The notes: a model not told the origin generated them from the sequence alone. A stretch of 64,000 nucleotides of DNA from Chrysogorgia sp. JL179-B06 (GCA_035772405.1 JAYKKM010000005.1:909501-973500); one strand, 5' to 3'; positions 21,931 through 34,086 are shown, counted from the first letter of the stretch. Made by a program: numbers and translations.

Positions 21931-22294
21931 ATGTTGTCCTGTTTTACCATATTTATTTTGGAACTTATCTTGGCTCGCGATTGACGAAGACGAGAACATG
22001 ATAACAGAGTGCCGCAGGGAAGGAAATAAACGCGGTATTCAGTGGCACAACGGAAATGTGTGATTGACATGTCATATGTCATATACAAAAAATTTGGTGT
22101 GTGGTGGAGTTAGAGAAGACATATAAGAAGAAGTGATATTTCTGAATAGTTTTCAGAGAAAGAAAGAGAAAACTTATGATTTTCTTGTAGATACCGGTCC
22201 ACCGCTGTACCTGTTGAGGTGTGGAGTCACACAGGGATTGGAGGCGAGGTTTTAACATTATCCATTTAGTACACGAGATATTGTCGCGACAACT

Positions 22295-22311
22295 TAACGC
22301 TTGTCCAGGTA
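22295..22311. repeat. Target-site duplication, left copy (TAACGCTTGTCCAGGTA)
   Basis: Identical to 23579-23595; the two flank the CR1-like LINE. Confidence 0.85.
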
Positions 22312-23578
22312 ATCAGCATGCTTTTACCAAGAATCGATCAATTGTCTCTGCTCTTGTAGACATAATACAATCATGGTTCGACTCCACCGATAATACCGCG
22401 GCTGCCATAAGGGAATTCATGCCATCTTCTTGGACTTTCGTAAGGCGTTCGACTATGTCAACCACAACATACTGTTGACTAAACTTGCCTCTTTCAACAT
22501 TAACAAAGGTTTCTGGGAGTGGATCCGCAACTTTTTGAGGGATATAGATCACAACAAGTAAAACTTCCCGGCATCCTTTCATCAAATGCTTCTTGCCCTG
22601 CGGGTGTACCCCAAGGGTCTGTTCTCTCACCGTCCCTCTTTAACTTTTTTATAAACGATCTTGAGGATGCCATTCCTCAGGACATCAGGGATCGCATCCG
22701 TATTTGTAAGTATGCAGATGATTGCACTCTATATGAATCCATTGGCCTAATAGAAACAAGCCACATGCAACAAGCTCTCGACAGCATGCAACAATTATGG
22801 ACAATAAATAATAAGATGGTAATAAATGGTTCCAAAACCAAAGATATGTGGATCACATTTAAGGATATGCCTGAACCCAATGCCATCACTCTGGAAAATA
22901 ATCCCATTGAAAGAGTCCCTAAATTTAAGCTCCTGGGAGTATACTGCCAGAAAAACCTAAAATGGAATAGCCACGTCGAAGAAATCACGGGCAAGGCAAA
23001 CAAGAGGCTCTTTCACCTGCGAGAATGTAGGAAGGCAAGACTTCCTGTTGACATTGGCATTACTATGTTCTGTTCTAAAGTAAGACCACTCCTTGAATAT
23101 GCAGCCCCTATTTGGGGTGGCTTGCCAAACTACCTTATAGAAGAAATTGAGAAAGTTCAGAACAGAAGTCTATGTATCATAGGAATACCAAGAGACTCTC
23201 TTGAAAAGCTTAGCACGAGGCGCATCGAAGCGACAAAGCGTGAACTGCAAATAATTATTGATGAGGAAAACCACCCATGTTCTAAGTTTATTACTAATAA
23301 TAATCACAAATATAATCTTAGATCAGGAAGTATATACAAGCCTGCTATGCCACTCTCTGGAACTGAAAGACATAAACAATCCTTTTTACCACGCTCGTTA
23401 AGACTTTTATAAATTCTTAAATATTTCTAAATTATAACAATTTCTTACATTGTACATTTGTATATATATTTCATATTCTTAGATATCCTGTAACATTTTT
23501 ATATTCATTTATCTTCTGTAAAACCATTGTATTTATCATCTAAAGATGGTTATTAATAAAGTTGTTATTGTTATTATA
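22312..23578 (+). mobile_element. 5'-truncated CR1-like LINE with 17-bp target duplication
   Basis: This LINE piece begins inside the reverse transcriptase (NQHAFTKNRSIVSALVDI). It passes a frame change and continues in the frame 22519-23412 with GVPQGSVLSPSLF, the catalytic KYADDCTLYE, then KFKLLGVYCQKNLKW and RPLLEYAAPIW. A short GTTATTGTTATTATA tail closes it. The 17-bp word TAACGCTTGTCCAGGTA is found at 22295-22311 and again at 23579-23595, as expected for target-primed insertion. The catalytic region is intact, but the 5' part and frame are not. Confidence 0.85.
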
Positions 23579-23595
23579 TAACGCTTGTCCAGGTA
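23579..23595. repeat. Target-site duplication, right copy
   Basis: Identical to 22295-22311. Confidence 0.85.
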
Positions 23596-23774
23596 GCCTG
23601 CGTCGCATCCGGCCTTATCCATGAGGATGTTCAGTGTTTCAATTGTATTTCAGAATAATCCTGAGACAAACATGAAGAGAAAACTTCATGGCGATCCATC
23701 GCTGATGAAATTTCAACAATACGTGAACAGCGCATGTGAGAACATGCGGGTGATTAAGTAGCAGCCGAGGTTTA

Positions 23775-23995
23775 ATTTTAAAGAACCTTTAAAGAATAAG
23801 GCAATAACATTGTTATTGTTATAGTTCATACGCATCATTCACGTTTATAAGTTCAATGAGGTTTTTAAAGAACCAGGCAGTAACATTGTTATCAGTGTCA
23901 TAGTTTATACGCATCGTTCGCGTTTATAAGTGGAATGAGGTTTTTAAAGAACGAGGCAATAACATTGTTATTGTCATAGTTTATAATAAAGTTGA
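23775..23995. repeat. Tandem repeat of about 78 bp, three copies
   Basis: The unit begins TTTAAAGAACNAGGCARTAA, passes CATTGTTAT and ends CGTTTATAAGTNNAATGAGG. Two full copies and a partial third are visible, with several base differences. It is non-coding. Confidence 0.75.
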
Positions 23996-26090
23996 TTGTT
24001 AAGAATATTAAAGCCCAGCATAAAACACGTAGAAAACATAATAAAATTTTAACAAGACGCCTGTCCAGGCGTTTACTCGGGCTACTGATTTCTGTAATCA
24101 GGCACTCAAGGCGTTGTGCAGCGCTCGTTTAAAGAAGTGGGAAACGTTTAGAAGCATTAATGTAGTTACGTAGAGTTGCGCTAGAATTGTGAGAGCTATT
24201 TTGATTGTACGTATATGCAAGATTGATGAGGGACGAAGAAAAATCAGGCGTCTGCATGCTGCAGGCTAGCCCTTCCCCCAATGCAGAACGCCTGACACGC
24301 AGACGAAATTTAGTGTGAACACTAAAGTCTAAACACCGCCACGGCCACGGCAATGCTATTTTTTCTAATATCTGTTCGATTGAAGGTCTTCGTGTGTCAA
24401 AACTTATATAAAAATCAACGGCAAGGTATACGAAACATATCTATTACGAAATTACAACGGTTTTAATGGACATAAATTAATGCATTAAATCGTCGGGTAA
24501 ACGTCGACGAGATCTTGAAGCCAGTCCTTTGATTAAAGACGAGTTTTGGGTACTTTAATCGCTTACACATTTTCTCATATAACATCTGATCTTCATATTT
24601 TAAGTAGACCAAACATACAGCGTTCTATTAGCCAGATTCAAGTGATCATTTCGATATAGAATAGATTTTAATCGGACAAAAACACGTTTCATAATGATAT
24701 ATATTACGAAGTTTCACGGGATAAATGTCAATACAGCATAATCATCCATTCCGTCTTCATGCATGATTGATCTCTCATCTGTGTTTTTCTCATCTTGGAG
24801 AGAATCTTTGCAATGGTTTGCGGGTTTATAGGTCTCGTAAATGCTTTTCCGACTGCGATTCATTGACAATAAAAGGAAAGTCCGAAATCGCTTTAATTCG
24901 CTTGCATGCATGTATAGTGCATGCATGTAAACTGTGATGCACTTTGATATATAGAATAACGTTTGTGCATGTTGACGTTACGTCCACAGTTCTGTGAGTT
25001 CTTTCTTTTGGACCAGCTTTACCTTTGGGCGAGATGTTAGTAGGTTTTGTGAGTCAGAGAACATCTCGACCAAAAGAAATTTAAAGCTGTCGAAAAGAAA
25101 GAACTCGGCCATTGACCCGCAACATGCCTCACGGTAAGCAAAAGCCTCACGGCCGGAAATATTTTTGCGCAATTTTGCCAATTTTTGGAACCCCAAAAAT
25201 AAAAAAAATAAAAATAACGAAGCCGAATTTAAGACTCGTGCTAGGAGCCCGAGTAATTAGATCTAACGTTTCGTATAAATCACAACATCTTCAGAGATAA
25301 CAAGACGCCCGCTAGGCGTAAACTCGGGTTACTTAGAAAGCTACTCTGCAGGAACTTTGGAACTGATTTTGTTTTGCTGGAGCGCGGTTAATTTGTTTGC
25401 ACTGTGATTTCCAGATGCGATTCACATGCAATTTTTATTTTTGCTTGGACCGTAGGGAAGTTGAGGGGTTGGAGACAACAAACTGTAACCATTTAATGAC
25501 CACCATTTATAGGGGAATTACCATATACAGGTATTTCATTGTTCACCTAATAGTGGTCTTCAAATGGTTCGACTTTGTCCCATATGCTTAGGCCCCCACT
25601 AGTTTAAGATAGTGGAAGAATTGATGTTTTAACTTGTAACTCAAAATCACATTTTACGCAATAACGTAAGAATGGTATAAGTTATTAGTCATAAAGGCCA
25701 TATATTTTCCGTTATTTTTAGTGCCCTTGAAAAGATAGTCGTAATAAATTTAATTTGATAGGCTCTTTAACTCTAGCTCACAATAAGCAACAGACTTACA
25801 GACAGCTAGTACTACTCAAGTTACAAAAATATATTATTGTCAAGAACATTTATATAGAACTACAGTATGAACTAGAACTAATGTTTGTCGTGACTGGGAT
25901 ATAAAGATCTTCTATAGTTTAAAATATCTGTGACAATCATTTGGCTGTAACTGGTTACTGGTACTGATAACCCAGAACATTTGGAGTCGCATTTACAGGT
26001 AAAATATCAAGTGAAACAGGGTTATGAAAATTTCATAAATATCAAGTGAAACAGAGTTGTTCGATGGCAATATGTTTTCTGATTTATTAG
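23996..26090. other. HYI intron 2 sequence with few recognisable features
   Basis: Related words TTTACTCGGGCTACT (about 24072) and TAAACTCGGGTTACT (about 25319), each preceded by AAGACGCC, suggest the ends of a short repeat family. An inverted word is at about 29470 (GGTAACCCGAGTAAT). A loose inverted repeat around AGTTCTTTCTTTTGGACC and CGAAAAGAAAGAACT lies at 24990-25108. No gene was found. Confidence 0.45.
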
Positions 26091-26354
26091 GCAAAATATG
26101 TGAATGTATAGCCTCCTTTGCAGACGTTCTTATGCTAGTGAATGTACTAGTATGTACTGCATAGTGATGATTATAGAAGATCGTCGCGACGAAGAGCTAA
26201 TGATTGAAGGCTATAATCTTATTAGGAAAGATCGCGAAGGTGAGCAAAGAGTTGGTGGAATTACAATTTATTACAAGTTGAAATGCATCGTTCGTCTCCG
26301 AACTGATATCGATTCAAATGGACTTGAAACTGGTTTGAACTAACACTTCTAAAT

Positions 26355-26672
26355 ATGAGTAAACTCTTAATGTCTTCCCTCTACCATCCACCTAATATTG
26401 AGAGTAAAGAGTTTAACCAGAAGCTTGAAGGTCTACTCGATTACATCTGTAGTGAAGGGAAGGAGACCATTGTCTTAGGGGACTTGAACTATGATATTTC
26501 AGCCAAGAAACTTTTGTCTAGAACAAAGAACATTTGCAAGTTATTTACTCTTTATCAGTTTGAGCAACTAATACGAGATCCAACGAGAATTGTTGAGCAC
26601 TCCTCTACTCTTATAGACTTGGTTTTTACCAGTGACAGTGAGAAAATTACTGATTCTGGAACCGTGCTCTAG
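26355..26672 (+). pseudogene. AP-endonuclease fragment of the CR1-like LINE
   Basis: The frame includes YHPPN and ETIVLGDLNYDI, the latter being the G-D-L-N motif of APE-type LINE endonucleases, then STLIDLVFTSD. This nuclease nicks the genomic target. The frame is broken from the start segment at about 26340 and from the linker after 26672. Confidence 0.8.
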
Positions 26673-27789
26673 AAGCGACCATTCACTTGTCTATGTTACC
26701 AGGCTAGAATTCCCAGAGCTGCTGGCAAAACCATCAACTGTCGAAGCTTCAAATCTTATTCTGTCAAATCGTTTGCTGCTGATTTGAAAATAGCCTCTTG
26801 GGACGAAATTGAAACCTCATTCACGGTTGATGAAGCAAAGTCATCTTTTAAGAACACCTTTATCTGCATTGCTGATAAGCACGCTCCGAAGTGCATAAAG
26901 AGAGTTCGTGCCAAAACACTCCCTTGGGTAACGGATAAAATAAGAGCGTTAATTGTTCAACGAAACTTCCACCATAAAAGGGCTCAAAAATCTGGTTCGA
27001 ATAATGAATGGAAAATTTATCGATCTCTTACGAACAGAATAACAGCCTTGATTAGAGAAGAAAAGAAGCAATACTATTCCGGCTTAATTGAAGAAAATAA
27101 GAAAGATTCAGGAAAGCTATGGAAAGTCATAAAATCCGTAATCTCTACTAATGGTTGTTCCAGTCAAATAGAATCTCTCGAAATAAATGGTGAAGATATT
27201 ATAGAGTCTCAGATGATATCCGCTAGATTTGGACAATTCTTTAAATTGATTATTGCAAGACTACCGACAGACCTTACCGTCATTTCCATGTCCTGTTCCC
27301 AAGGGTCATTTAACAACTAGCCCGCTGCTGAATCTGAATTTCAAATTAACTTCCATTCCAGAGAACTTTGTTTATGCAAACAACTCAAAGCTTTAAAGAA
27401 CAAGAAATCAACTGGGTTTGCTGATATTCCAGCCCGTCTGCTTAAGGACAGCGCCGAATCCTTATAGCAAAGCCTCTCGCCATTCTGATGAATAGAACTA
27501 TCGCCGAGGGTACTATACCAGCAGAATGGAAACACGCCGTTGTTACGCCTGTCTATAAAACCGGCCCGAAAACGGATCCATCTAATTACAGGCATATATA
27601 TCTGTTCTCCTCACCGTATGGTCTACGCTCACTTACAGGAACACAAGCTACTCTCTCAATTCCAGTCTGGTTTTCGGCCGCAACACTCAACCACTACGCA
27701 TGTCTTACTCATGTGACAAACACACTACTCTATCATATTGACAAGGGACTGTATACTAGTCTTGCATTTCAACCGTACTCAAAGTATAT

Positions 27790-28600
27790 ATGTTAATGAG
27801 CTCTCTCCAAACCTCAAAAGATCATGTTTGGGGTTCCACAAGGAAGCGTACTAGGTCCATTGTTATTATAATGTACATCAACGACCTACCACAGATAGTT
27901 AAATCTTGTAGTATTGAACTTTACGCTGATGACACGCTTCTTTATTTTGCAAGTAATACTGTTAGTGCTATTGAATCACATTTGAGTTCCGACCTAGATA
28001 TTGTTATCAACTGGCTTCACAAAAATTATTTAATCTTAAATCTTAGCAAAACTAAAATAATGTTAATTGCTACACATCAGAAACTCAGTACGATTGATAG
28101 TTTCACGATTCAAACTAATGACAATAACTTAGAGAGAGTAGATAAATTTAAATATTTAGGAGTGCTTATAGATCAGACTCTCTCCTGGAAAGATCACATT
28201 AGTTATATTGAAGAAAATTTCGTCAAGACTAGGGATATTGCGTAAAGCGCGTAAAGTTTTACCTAAACCAACATGCACAACAATTTATAATGCAATTGTC
28301 CTACCTTTATTTGATTACTGTGCCTGTGTCTGGGACAGCTGCGGGATTGGATGTAAAACCTATCTAGATAAGTTAAACCGGCGCGCTGCCTGTATTATTG
28401 AGGGTAGACAAGTCGAGTCAACAGAACTTCAAACAATGTTTAGCGGTTGGCCAAACTTACAGGCGCGGAGAGATTATTTGAAATGCATTTTAGTTTACAA
28501 ATCCCTGCATAAGATAGCACCAATCTATCTACTATCTGAATTTCGACATGCTAGCCAAATTCATAATTACAACACTAGGCATCGTGACCTTTTACGCTAG
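27790..28600 (+). pseudogene. Reverse transcriptase fragment of the CR1-like LINE
   Basis: Two overlapping frames (27790-28245 and 28208-28600) join across a frameshift near 28220. The first contains ELYADDTLLYFAS (catalytic pair) and KFKYLGVLIDQTLSWKDHI. The second contains GILRKARKVLPKPT, VLPLFDYCACVW and RRAACIIEGRQ. The region that should carry the first catalytic aspartate is scrambled around 27600-27800. Confidence 0.8.
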
Positions 28601-29499
28601 TGCCACTTGCTAAAACAACGAAGTACCAGGGCAGCTTTCGTTACAATGGCGCACGCACATTCAATGCTTTAGTCTTTACCTGCTCGCATAAGATCCATAC
28701 AGGAACTCCAAGAATTTAAAATTAAATCTAAAATTTTAAGTCATAAATATATTATGTCTCTGTAATTGTAACTGTAACTGTTTTTGTGAATGTACTTTGT
28801 AATAACTTAATTTTACACAGGGCTCTGTTTAAACTAGCTTGTATGTAGCTAAATCGCAAACAATACAATAAACTGTTGAATAGCATCGACTTTATTTTGT
28901 ATGACATCGCAATAAACAATACAGCCTACAGGCAATAAAACTTATCATAAATATTACAGTTACCTTAGTACATGTAACGTATTTCCATACAGCGTTCATA
29001 TGTTGTCGTTGAGTCTCTTCGCGGGTATATATTATTATCACAACAACAGCATGTTTACCTGTCACTTCAAAGTTCACTTCATCAATTCGTTCTTCGATTA
29101 ACAGCATTTGAGAAACATTTTCCAGTACAATCCAAGTTTGATCGATTCAATAAAACATGTAAACATAGATTTGATCGCGTACATTTCAAAATCGCTCGTC
29201 ATCTTGTGAGCGTGTTTATGATTAAAATGCTTGCCAGCCACATTCCTTGTATGAATCTTGTTACAAATTTATTATATTTCTTTGGATAGTTTGAGTATAG
29301 ACGATCCAGAGGCGAGCCATAATGACCAAAGAAGATGGCGCGCACAGCGCCTGGTTTCGCAAAGCCTATCGGGATGATGCAATAATAGCAATTTGTCGAT
29401 CCGAAAAATAAAAATTAAAAAAATACAGGAAAGCTACCGAAACCTAGACTCGGCTACCACCACAGGTGGTAACCCGAGTAATAATTACAAAATGCCTCG

Positions 29500-29770
29500 G
29501 GTCGTACGAGTCGTACGAGTTGTTAATAAATGTTGGCAACTGTTATAACGTGCGCACAGCTGGTGGTGATATTGATTAACGACGCGCATGAGGTTAAGAT
29601 AACGGGTCGTGAAGTGTCATTTACGAGTCGTATCAGGTGGAGTAGCTTCACGAATGTAATGAGTTGTGAAGTTTCATTTACGACTCGTGTCAAGTGGAGT
29701 GCCTTCACGAATCGTACGGGTCGTGAAGTTTGGTTTACGACCCGTATCAGGTCGACAGTATTGGACATGT
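29500..29770. repeat. Second cluster of ACGAGTCGT-type words
   Basis: GTCGTACGAGTCGTACGAGT is followed by three loosely spaced repeats of the form RAAGTKT-TTTACGASTCGT. It resembles the array at 21500-21930. The two long open frames across it are by-products of the repeats. Confidence 0.65.
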
Positions 29771-29880
29771 ATGGATGGCGCCCTCAATCTTACACCTGCA
29801 CGCGCGGTTACCTAGCTGTTATTATAACGAATACTGATTTCCCAACGCAATCATGCAGGTGATAAATCAGACATACGGTA

Positions 29881-29995
29881 GTTTGACGCTACTCTGGCTT
29901 TAAAAGGTATTTTGAACGTAACTTTAAAAGTTACTGTCCATGAACAGTAACTTTTAAAGTGACGTTCAAAATACTTTTTAAAGTCAGCGTCAAAC
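29881..29995. mobile_element. Foldback MITE, 115 bp, almost perfect hairpin
   Basis: GTTTGACGCT pairs with AGCGTCAAAC (about one difference). The inner arms GTAACTTTAAAAGTTACTG and CAGTAACTTTTAAAGTGAC are close to identical in inverted order, with a very small loop near 29938. Confidence 0.8.
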
Positions 29996-30447
29996 CATGT
30001 CTATTATAATAACCTTGAAACCGTTCAACTTCACCCGATACACCAAAGCGAAAGACATCGACACCATGGTTGTCGCTGCCTGTATGGACCGCAGTACTCC
30101 GTCTCTCGGCGGCCTGTCTGACAGCCATTTAACCAATTCATGACCATGTGCTCGTAATCTCGCGGAAAGCTCAGTGAAAAGTAACATAAATAGATAAATT
30201 TAGTGTAATTGCGGCAGTCCCGCAATAGGGAGCATGTCCCTGACAGCTACAAGAAAGGCCCCCAATTATTCCCCCTCCCCCCCTGCCACAAGTTTAGCAG
30301 CTCCTATTCACTATTTCGGAAGTACAGCAATCTTTTAGTGTTTTTTTAATTAAGTGTCTTTTAGTTAACACTGCCTACGCAGCACACTACCTTGGTATTT
30401 TTTAGAATATATATTGTTGTAATTATATATTGTTGTAATTATATCAG

Positions 30448-30547
30448 GCACAAGTTATGGTGTGGCAGCAATACCTGGAAGAGAAACAGATTTCCAGAGT
30501 TCCCTAACAACATCGCTGGATTATGCCCTGAAATTAGGCTGCAAAAA
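30448..30547 (+). CDS. HYI: Hydroxypyruvate isomerase, exon 3
   Basis: Acceptor ATATCAG (to 30447) and a strong donor GTAAGT at 30548 enclose 100 bp. With the last base of exon 2 it encodes GTSYGVAAIPGRETDFQSSL and then TSLDYALKLGCK. This is the family's ALPGRE..F...L..A..YA..LGC segment. It ends two bases into a codon. An intron of about 11 kb full of LINEs and MITEs separates it from exon 2. Confidence 0.88.
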
Positions 30548-30583
30548 GTAAGTCAGAATGTTTAAATTAAAATTCTTCTCTTA

Positions 30584-31068
30584 AAAGTGCACCTAAACTC
30601 AAAATTTTTTATTGTCTTATTTGGAAGAACTTTTAAAATGATAAAGTAACTTCTTTTGAAGATTCTCGTTTCTTCGCTTTCTTTTTGAGATATATCATGC
30701 AGTTTGGTTATAAATGTCCGGAATTTACGTCACACATGCATAATGATGAGTTGTCAGAGAATGTTATATATCTTTGCGTTCATGAAATAAAAACACTAAA
30801 GTGTGAATAACACGTGTGCGTGTTTCTCCCACAACATCAAACTTCTCAATTTTAAAGGATTTCGTTCGAGAATGAAAGAGATACACACATTTCTCCAATA
30901 AGTCATTATATGCATGTGTGACGTAAATTCTGGACATTTGCATATCAAACAAACTGATATAACTAAAAAAGAAAGCGAAGAAACGAAAATCTCCAAAAGA
31001 AGTTACTTTATCATTTTAAAAGTTCTTCCAAATAAGACAATAAATAATTTTGAGGTTAGGGGCACTTT
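30584..31068. mobile_element. TTAA-type MITE, copy 1 (485 bp)
   Basis: The ends AAAGTGCACCTAAACTCAAA and GAGGTTAGGGGCACTTT are inverted, with TTAA adjoining each. Long inner arms pair (GGAAGAACTTTTAAAATGAT with its reverse). It is very similar to the copy at 32274-32759. The minus frames across it are by-products. Confidence 0.85.
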
Positions 31069-31237
31069 AACTAAAAACTAACACATGAAAATAATGAAAA
31101 TATGAACACTGTGAATGTATGGCCCAGCGACCAGTGCAGGGTTCGATCCACCGAGCGTTGATTTAACTGCTAGAACAGTATTAATAGTTGGTAATCGTTG
31201 AGAAAATGTTGGGGGGAATGGTTTCGGAAAAGATAAA

Positions 31238-31404
31238 AGCCCGTTTTCCACTTCATCATTTTGCTCGCGGGCGCGCCGCTAGCGAAATATTTCGACAATG
31301 ACATAATTTTTTTCAGTTGTCGACCAATGAAAGCGGGAAGATATTATGTCATCGGCGAAATGTTTCTCTAGCGGCGAGAGAAATGTTGAAGTAGAAAACG
31401 GGCT
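31238..31404. mobile_element. Foldback MITE
   Basis: AGCCCGTTTTCCACTTCA pairs with TGAAGTAGAAAACGGGCT. The inner GACATAAT and ATTATGTC words also pair. It contains GCGCGCC-type sequence and no gene. Confidence 0.75.
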
Positions 31405-32118
31405 AAACTGTCTTAGTGGATTACGACATAGAGCGTGGTATATAACTAGCACTAAATACAGTGTATATAAAGCTTGATTTGAGTCGTGCTGTATTTTCTT
31501 GTTTACTTTGCCGCCTGAAGCCCAGGGTTAAAACAAAGACTCGTTTTCACTTTCGGACTTCAAGTGCTTGGTATTTGTTTTTAGTATTTACAAAATCAAC
31601 GTTTTAAAACATTTTATTCATCACATTGCGAAGACGTTGCTCGATTTGAACTTAATATTGTATTCAGTCACAAAAATGTTCTGAACTGGCGACAGACGTC
31701 CAGACCTAGCCGAAGCGAAGGTGTATACGTACAGCTATGAAGAAACAGTGTTTATAAAATAACCGGAAGTAAATGAGCGAGAACACGCTATCTGATTGGT
31801 TACTGAGCTCAAAAACCGTGCATTATAACTCAACAAAGCATAAGCTGACGTGATTCTTCGCGTAGATTTTGTCGTTTTTGACGGATTTTCAGTAGTTTAA
31901 ATCACAAAAGATAGTCAAAGAATACCTGGGTACAAGGCTAATCAAGGTACTAACACAACAGAATGTTTTAACTGCAACGTTGAGTGCATTTTCATCGCTA
32001 AAATCGCCAAAGTGTTTTCATCATCGACTTCCTAGCAACGCACATAGCAACGTCATTTATAACAGGTAAATCTACATTTTTCATGGCTTTATTGTTAATA
32101 ATAATGGTGTTCTTTTAT

Positions 32119-32270
32119 AAAAGAAATAAAAAACTTTGTCTTGTGTGATTATCGAGTTATAATGGCACTCGACAAGCTAGTAAAACACTCGGCTATCGCC
32201 TCGTGTTTTACACGCATCTCTCGTGCCATTATAACTCGATAATTACACGCGACACGTTTTTTATTTCTTA
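32119..32270. mobile_element. Foldback MITE with CTCG core
   Basis: AAAAGAAATAAAAAAC pairs with GTTTTTTATTTCTT. Inner arms ATTATCGAGTTATAATGGCA and TGCCATTATAACTCGATAAT are exact. The centre reads ACTCGGCTATCGCCTCGTG, as in other foldback elements here. Confidence 0.8.
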
Positions 32271-32273
32271 ATT

Positions 32274-32759
32274 AAAGTGCACCTGACATCAAAATTGTTT
32301 ATTGTCTTATTTGGAAGAACTTTTAAAATGATAAAGTAACTTCTTTTGAAGATTTTCGTTTCTTCGCTTTCTTTTTGAGAGATATCAGTTTGTTTGATAT
32401 GCAAATGTCCGGAATTTACGTCACACGTCACATGCATAATGACTTATTAGAGAATGTTATATATCTTTGCGTTCATCAAATAAAAACACTAAAGTGTGAA
32501 TAACACGTGTGCGTGTTTCTCCCACAACACCAAACTTCTCGATTTTAAAGGATTTCGTTCGAGAATGAAAGAGATACACACATTTCTCCAATAAGTCATT
32601 ATGCATGTGTGACGTAAATTCCGGACATTTGCATATCAAACAAACTGATATATCTCAAAAAGAAAGCGAAGAAACGAAAATCGTCAAAATAAGTTACTTT
32701 ATCATTTTAAAAGTTCTTCCAAATAAGACAATAAAATTTTTTGATGTCAGGTGCACTTT
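32274..32759. mobile_element. TTAA-type MITE, copy 2 (486 bp)
   Basis: It is flanked on both sides by TTAA. The ends AGTGCACCTGACATCAAAA and TTTTGATGTCAGGTGCACT are exact inverted repeats. This copy defines the family best. An internal stretch reading GTGAATAACACGTGTGCGTG is shared with the copy at 30584. Confidence 0.88.
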
Positions 32760-33146
32760 AAATAGCGTTATTAAAAGCGTTGGCGAACCCTATACAAACC
32801 GGCTTTCCACCCTGTGCTCCCTATTCGACCATGTGCTGTATACGCTGTGACAGCCTTACGCTTATTCCAGATTAGCAATAAAATTGGCGAGAAAATGGTT
32901 CATGAATGAAAACGAAAGACAGCTTTAGATAAATATCTTCCATATCTTCACTATAGATTGAAAATACCGAGCAATAAAAATGCGCTGGAACATTAGTATT
33001 GCGTTTCTTTAAAGTTATTCATCAGAAATCAGCAGTAAAAGTACGGCGAATAAATGCCTAACTATACATGGTGTAACTGAATGAAGCGAACTAGCGACGA
33101 CGTAAGGCAAACGACATGGAGCATCTGACGACGAAATTAAATCTTT

Positions 33147-33457
33147 AAAGTGCCTATCTCATGTTCGTGGATTTTACATATTCGTAATATTTGAGTCTTC
33201 CTGAGCAAAATCATAATATATCTTGTCAGCCGATTTGGATTCGGATGTGATGTCACAATTAAGAGGCATTTTTGTGGCAAGTAACAAAAGAAAACTGGTT
33301 TAGAATGTCTCTTGTGACATCACATATGGTAACTTTGACAGCGAAAAACTCCACGAAGATGAAATTTTCAGCTTACAATATATATTATGATTTTTTCCAG
33401 GAAGACCCAAATATTATGGATTTGTAAAATCGCGTCCAAACGTGAGATAGGCACTTT
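33147..33457. mobile_element. TTAA-type MITE, third family member (311 bp)
   Basis: TTAA adjoins both ends. The ends AGTGCCTATCTCA and TGAGATAGGCACT are exact inverted repeats. Inner words are shared with 15228-15662 and 33839-33990 (TTTACATATTCGTAATATTTG, TCTTCCTGAGCA). Confidence 0.85.
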
Positions 33458-33684
33458 AACAGCGTTACAAACAGAAGAAAATGAACAAAAAGCCATATAA
33501 TAAATTCCTTATTAACCTTGTTTTCTCTGTCTGTACGCAAACCTCAGGTACTGAATATGACAGACATGAGACTCGGTTAATTAAAGTCTTTGGGCGTTGT
33601 TCTCATTCACTTTTAGACTTCATATTTTGTCAGGAATTATCAATTCAGAAAACAGAAAACATGAGACAGAAATATTATATTCAG

Positions 33685-33740
33685 CCTATGAAGAAGCTTA
33701 CATAGAAAATTTAAGATATGCTTCTTTAGAAGCCCAAAAG
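33685..33740 (+). CDS. HYI: Hydroxypyruvate isomerase, exon following a missing one
   Basis: Acceptor ATTATATTCAG and donor GTATGA (33741) enclose 56 bp encoding YEEAYIENLRYASLEAQK. This corresponds to the family's ....LENL..A...... helix. It opens two bases into a codon, whereas exon 3 also ends two bases into a codon, so the two cannot be joined directly. Joining them would give an immediate stop. An exon of about 1+3n+1 bases, expected to encode the IHLMAG-type strand, must lie between 30548 and 33684. I could not find it. Confidence 0.78.
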
Positions 33741-33838
33741 GTATGATATTTGCAAACTGCTTGTCACACATATTTAAATGTAATTAAAATTGATATGCCA
33801 GAACAACGTATTTACCATGATAAGAGCATCAGTAACTT

Positions 33839-33990
33839 AAAGTGGCTATCTCAGGTTTGGGAATTTTACATATCCGTAATATTTGTGTCTTCCTGAGCAT
33901 TATCATAATATATCTTGTTAGCCGAAAATTTCATCTTCATGGAGTTTTTCACTGTCAAAGGTACCCGGATGTGATGTCATAAGAGGCATT
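33839..33990. mobile_element. Half copy of the TTAA-type MITE
   Basis: It starts AAAGTGGCTATCTCAGG, next to TTAA, and matches the left half of 33147-33457 and 15228-15662. It stops without a matching right end. Confidence 0.65.
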
Positions 33991-34086
33991 CCAAACTACT
34001 GGCTCTGTTGCCATGTTATGGTCTACTATGTTATGAGTGACCATCATGGTATGAGTGCATGATGCTTAATCTAATATGTCATATAG

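Larger units (their letters stand above)
26104..28890 (+). mobile_element. Decayed CR1-like LINE (APE endonuclease and reverse transcriptase)
   Basis: The pieces follow the order of a CR1-type second ORF. An AP-endonuclease start (RRDEELMIEGYNLIRKDREG at about 26190) leads to YHPPN and TIVLGDLNYDIS (26355-26672). A linker with the basic KRVRAKTLPWVTDKIRALI follows (26784-27320). The reverse transcriptase comes next: GTIPAEWKHAVVTPVYKTGP (27488 on), ELYADDTLLYFAS (27790-28245), and the C-terminal RAACII and GWPNLQARRDY (28208-28600). Coding similarity runs on to about 28762. Several frameshifts and stops kill it. It lies in HYI intron 2. Confidence 0.85.

Noticed and set aside
22221..22300. 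Upstream extension of the LINE at 22312 into 22221
   Set aside because: The 17-bp duplication shows that sequence left of 22312 is target DNA. The seeming reverse-transcriptase continuity there is weak.
29931..30225. Overlapping minus-strand frames near 30.0-30.2 kb as a gene
   Set aside because: No recognisable domain or splice sites; several frames are open at once and part of the region is a foldback element.
30764..32850. Short frames at 30764-30996 and 32457-32850
   Set aside because: They lie inside two copies of the same MITE and repeat each other.
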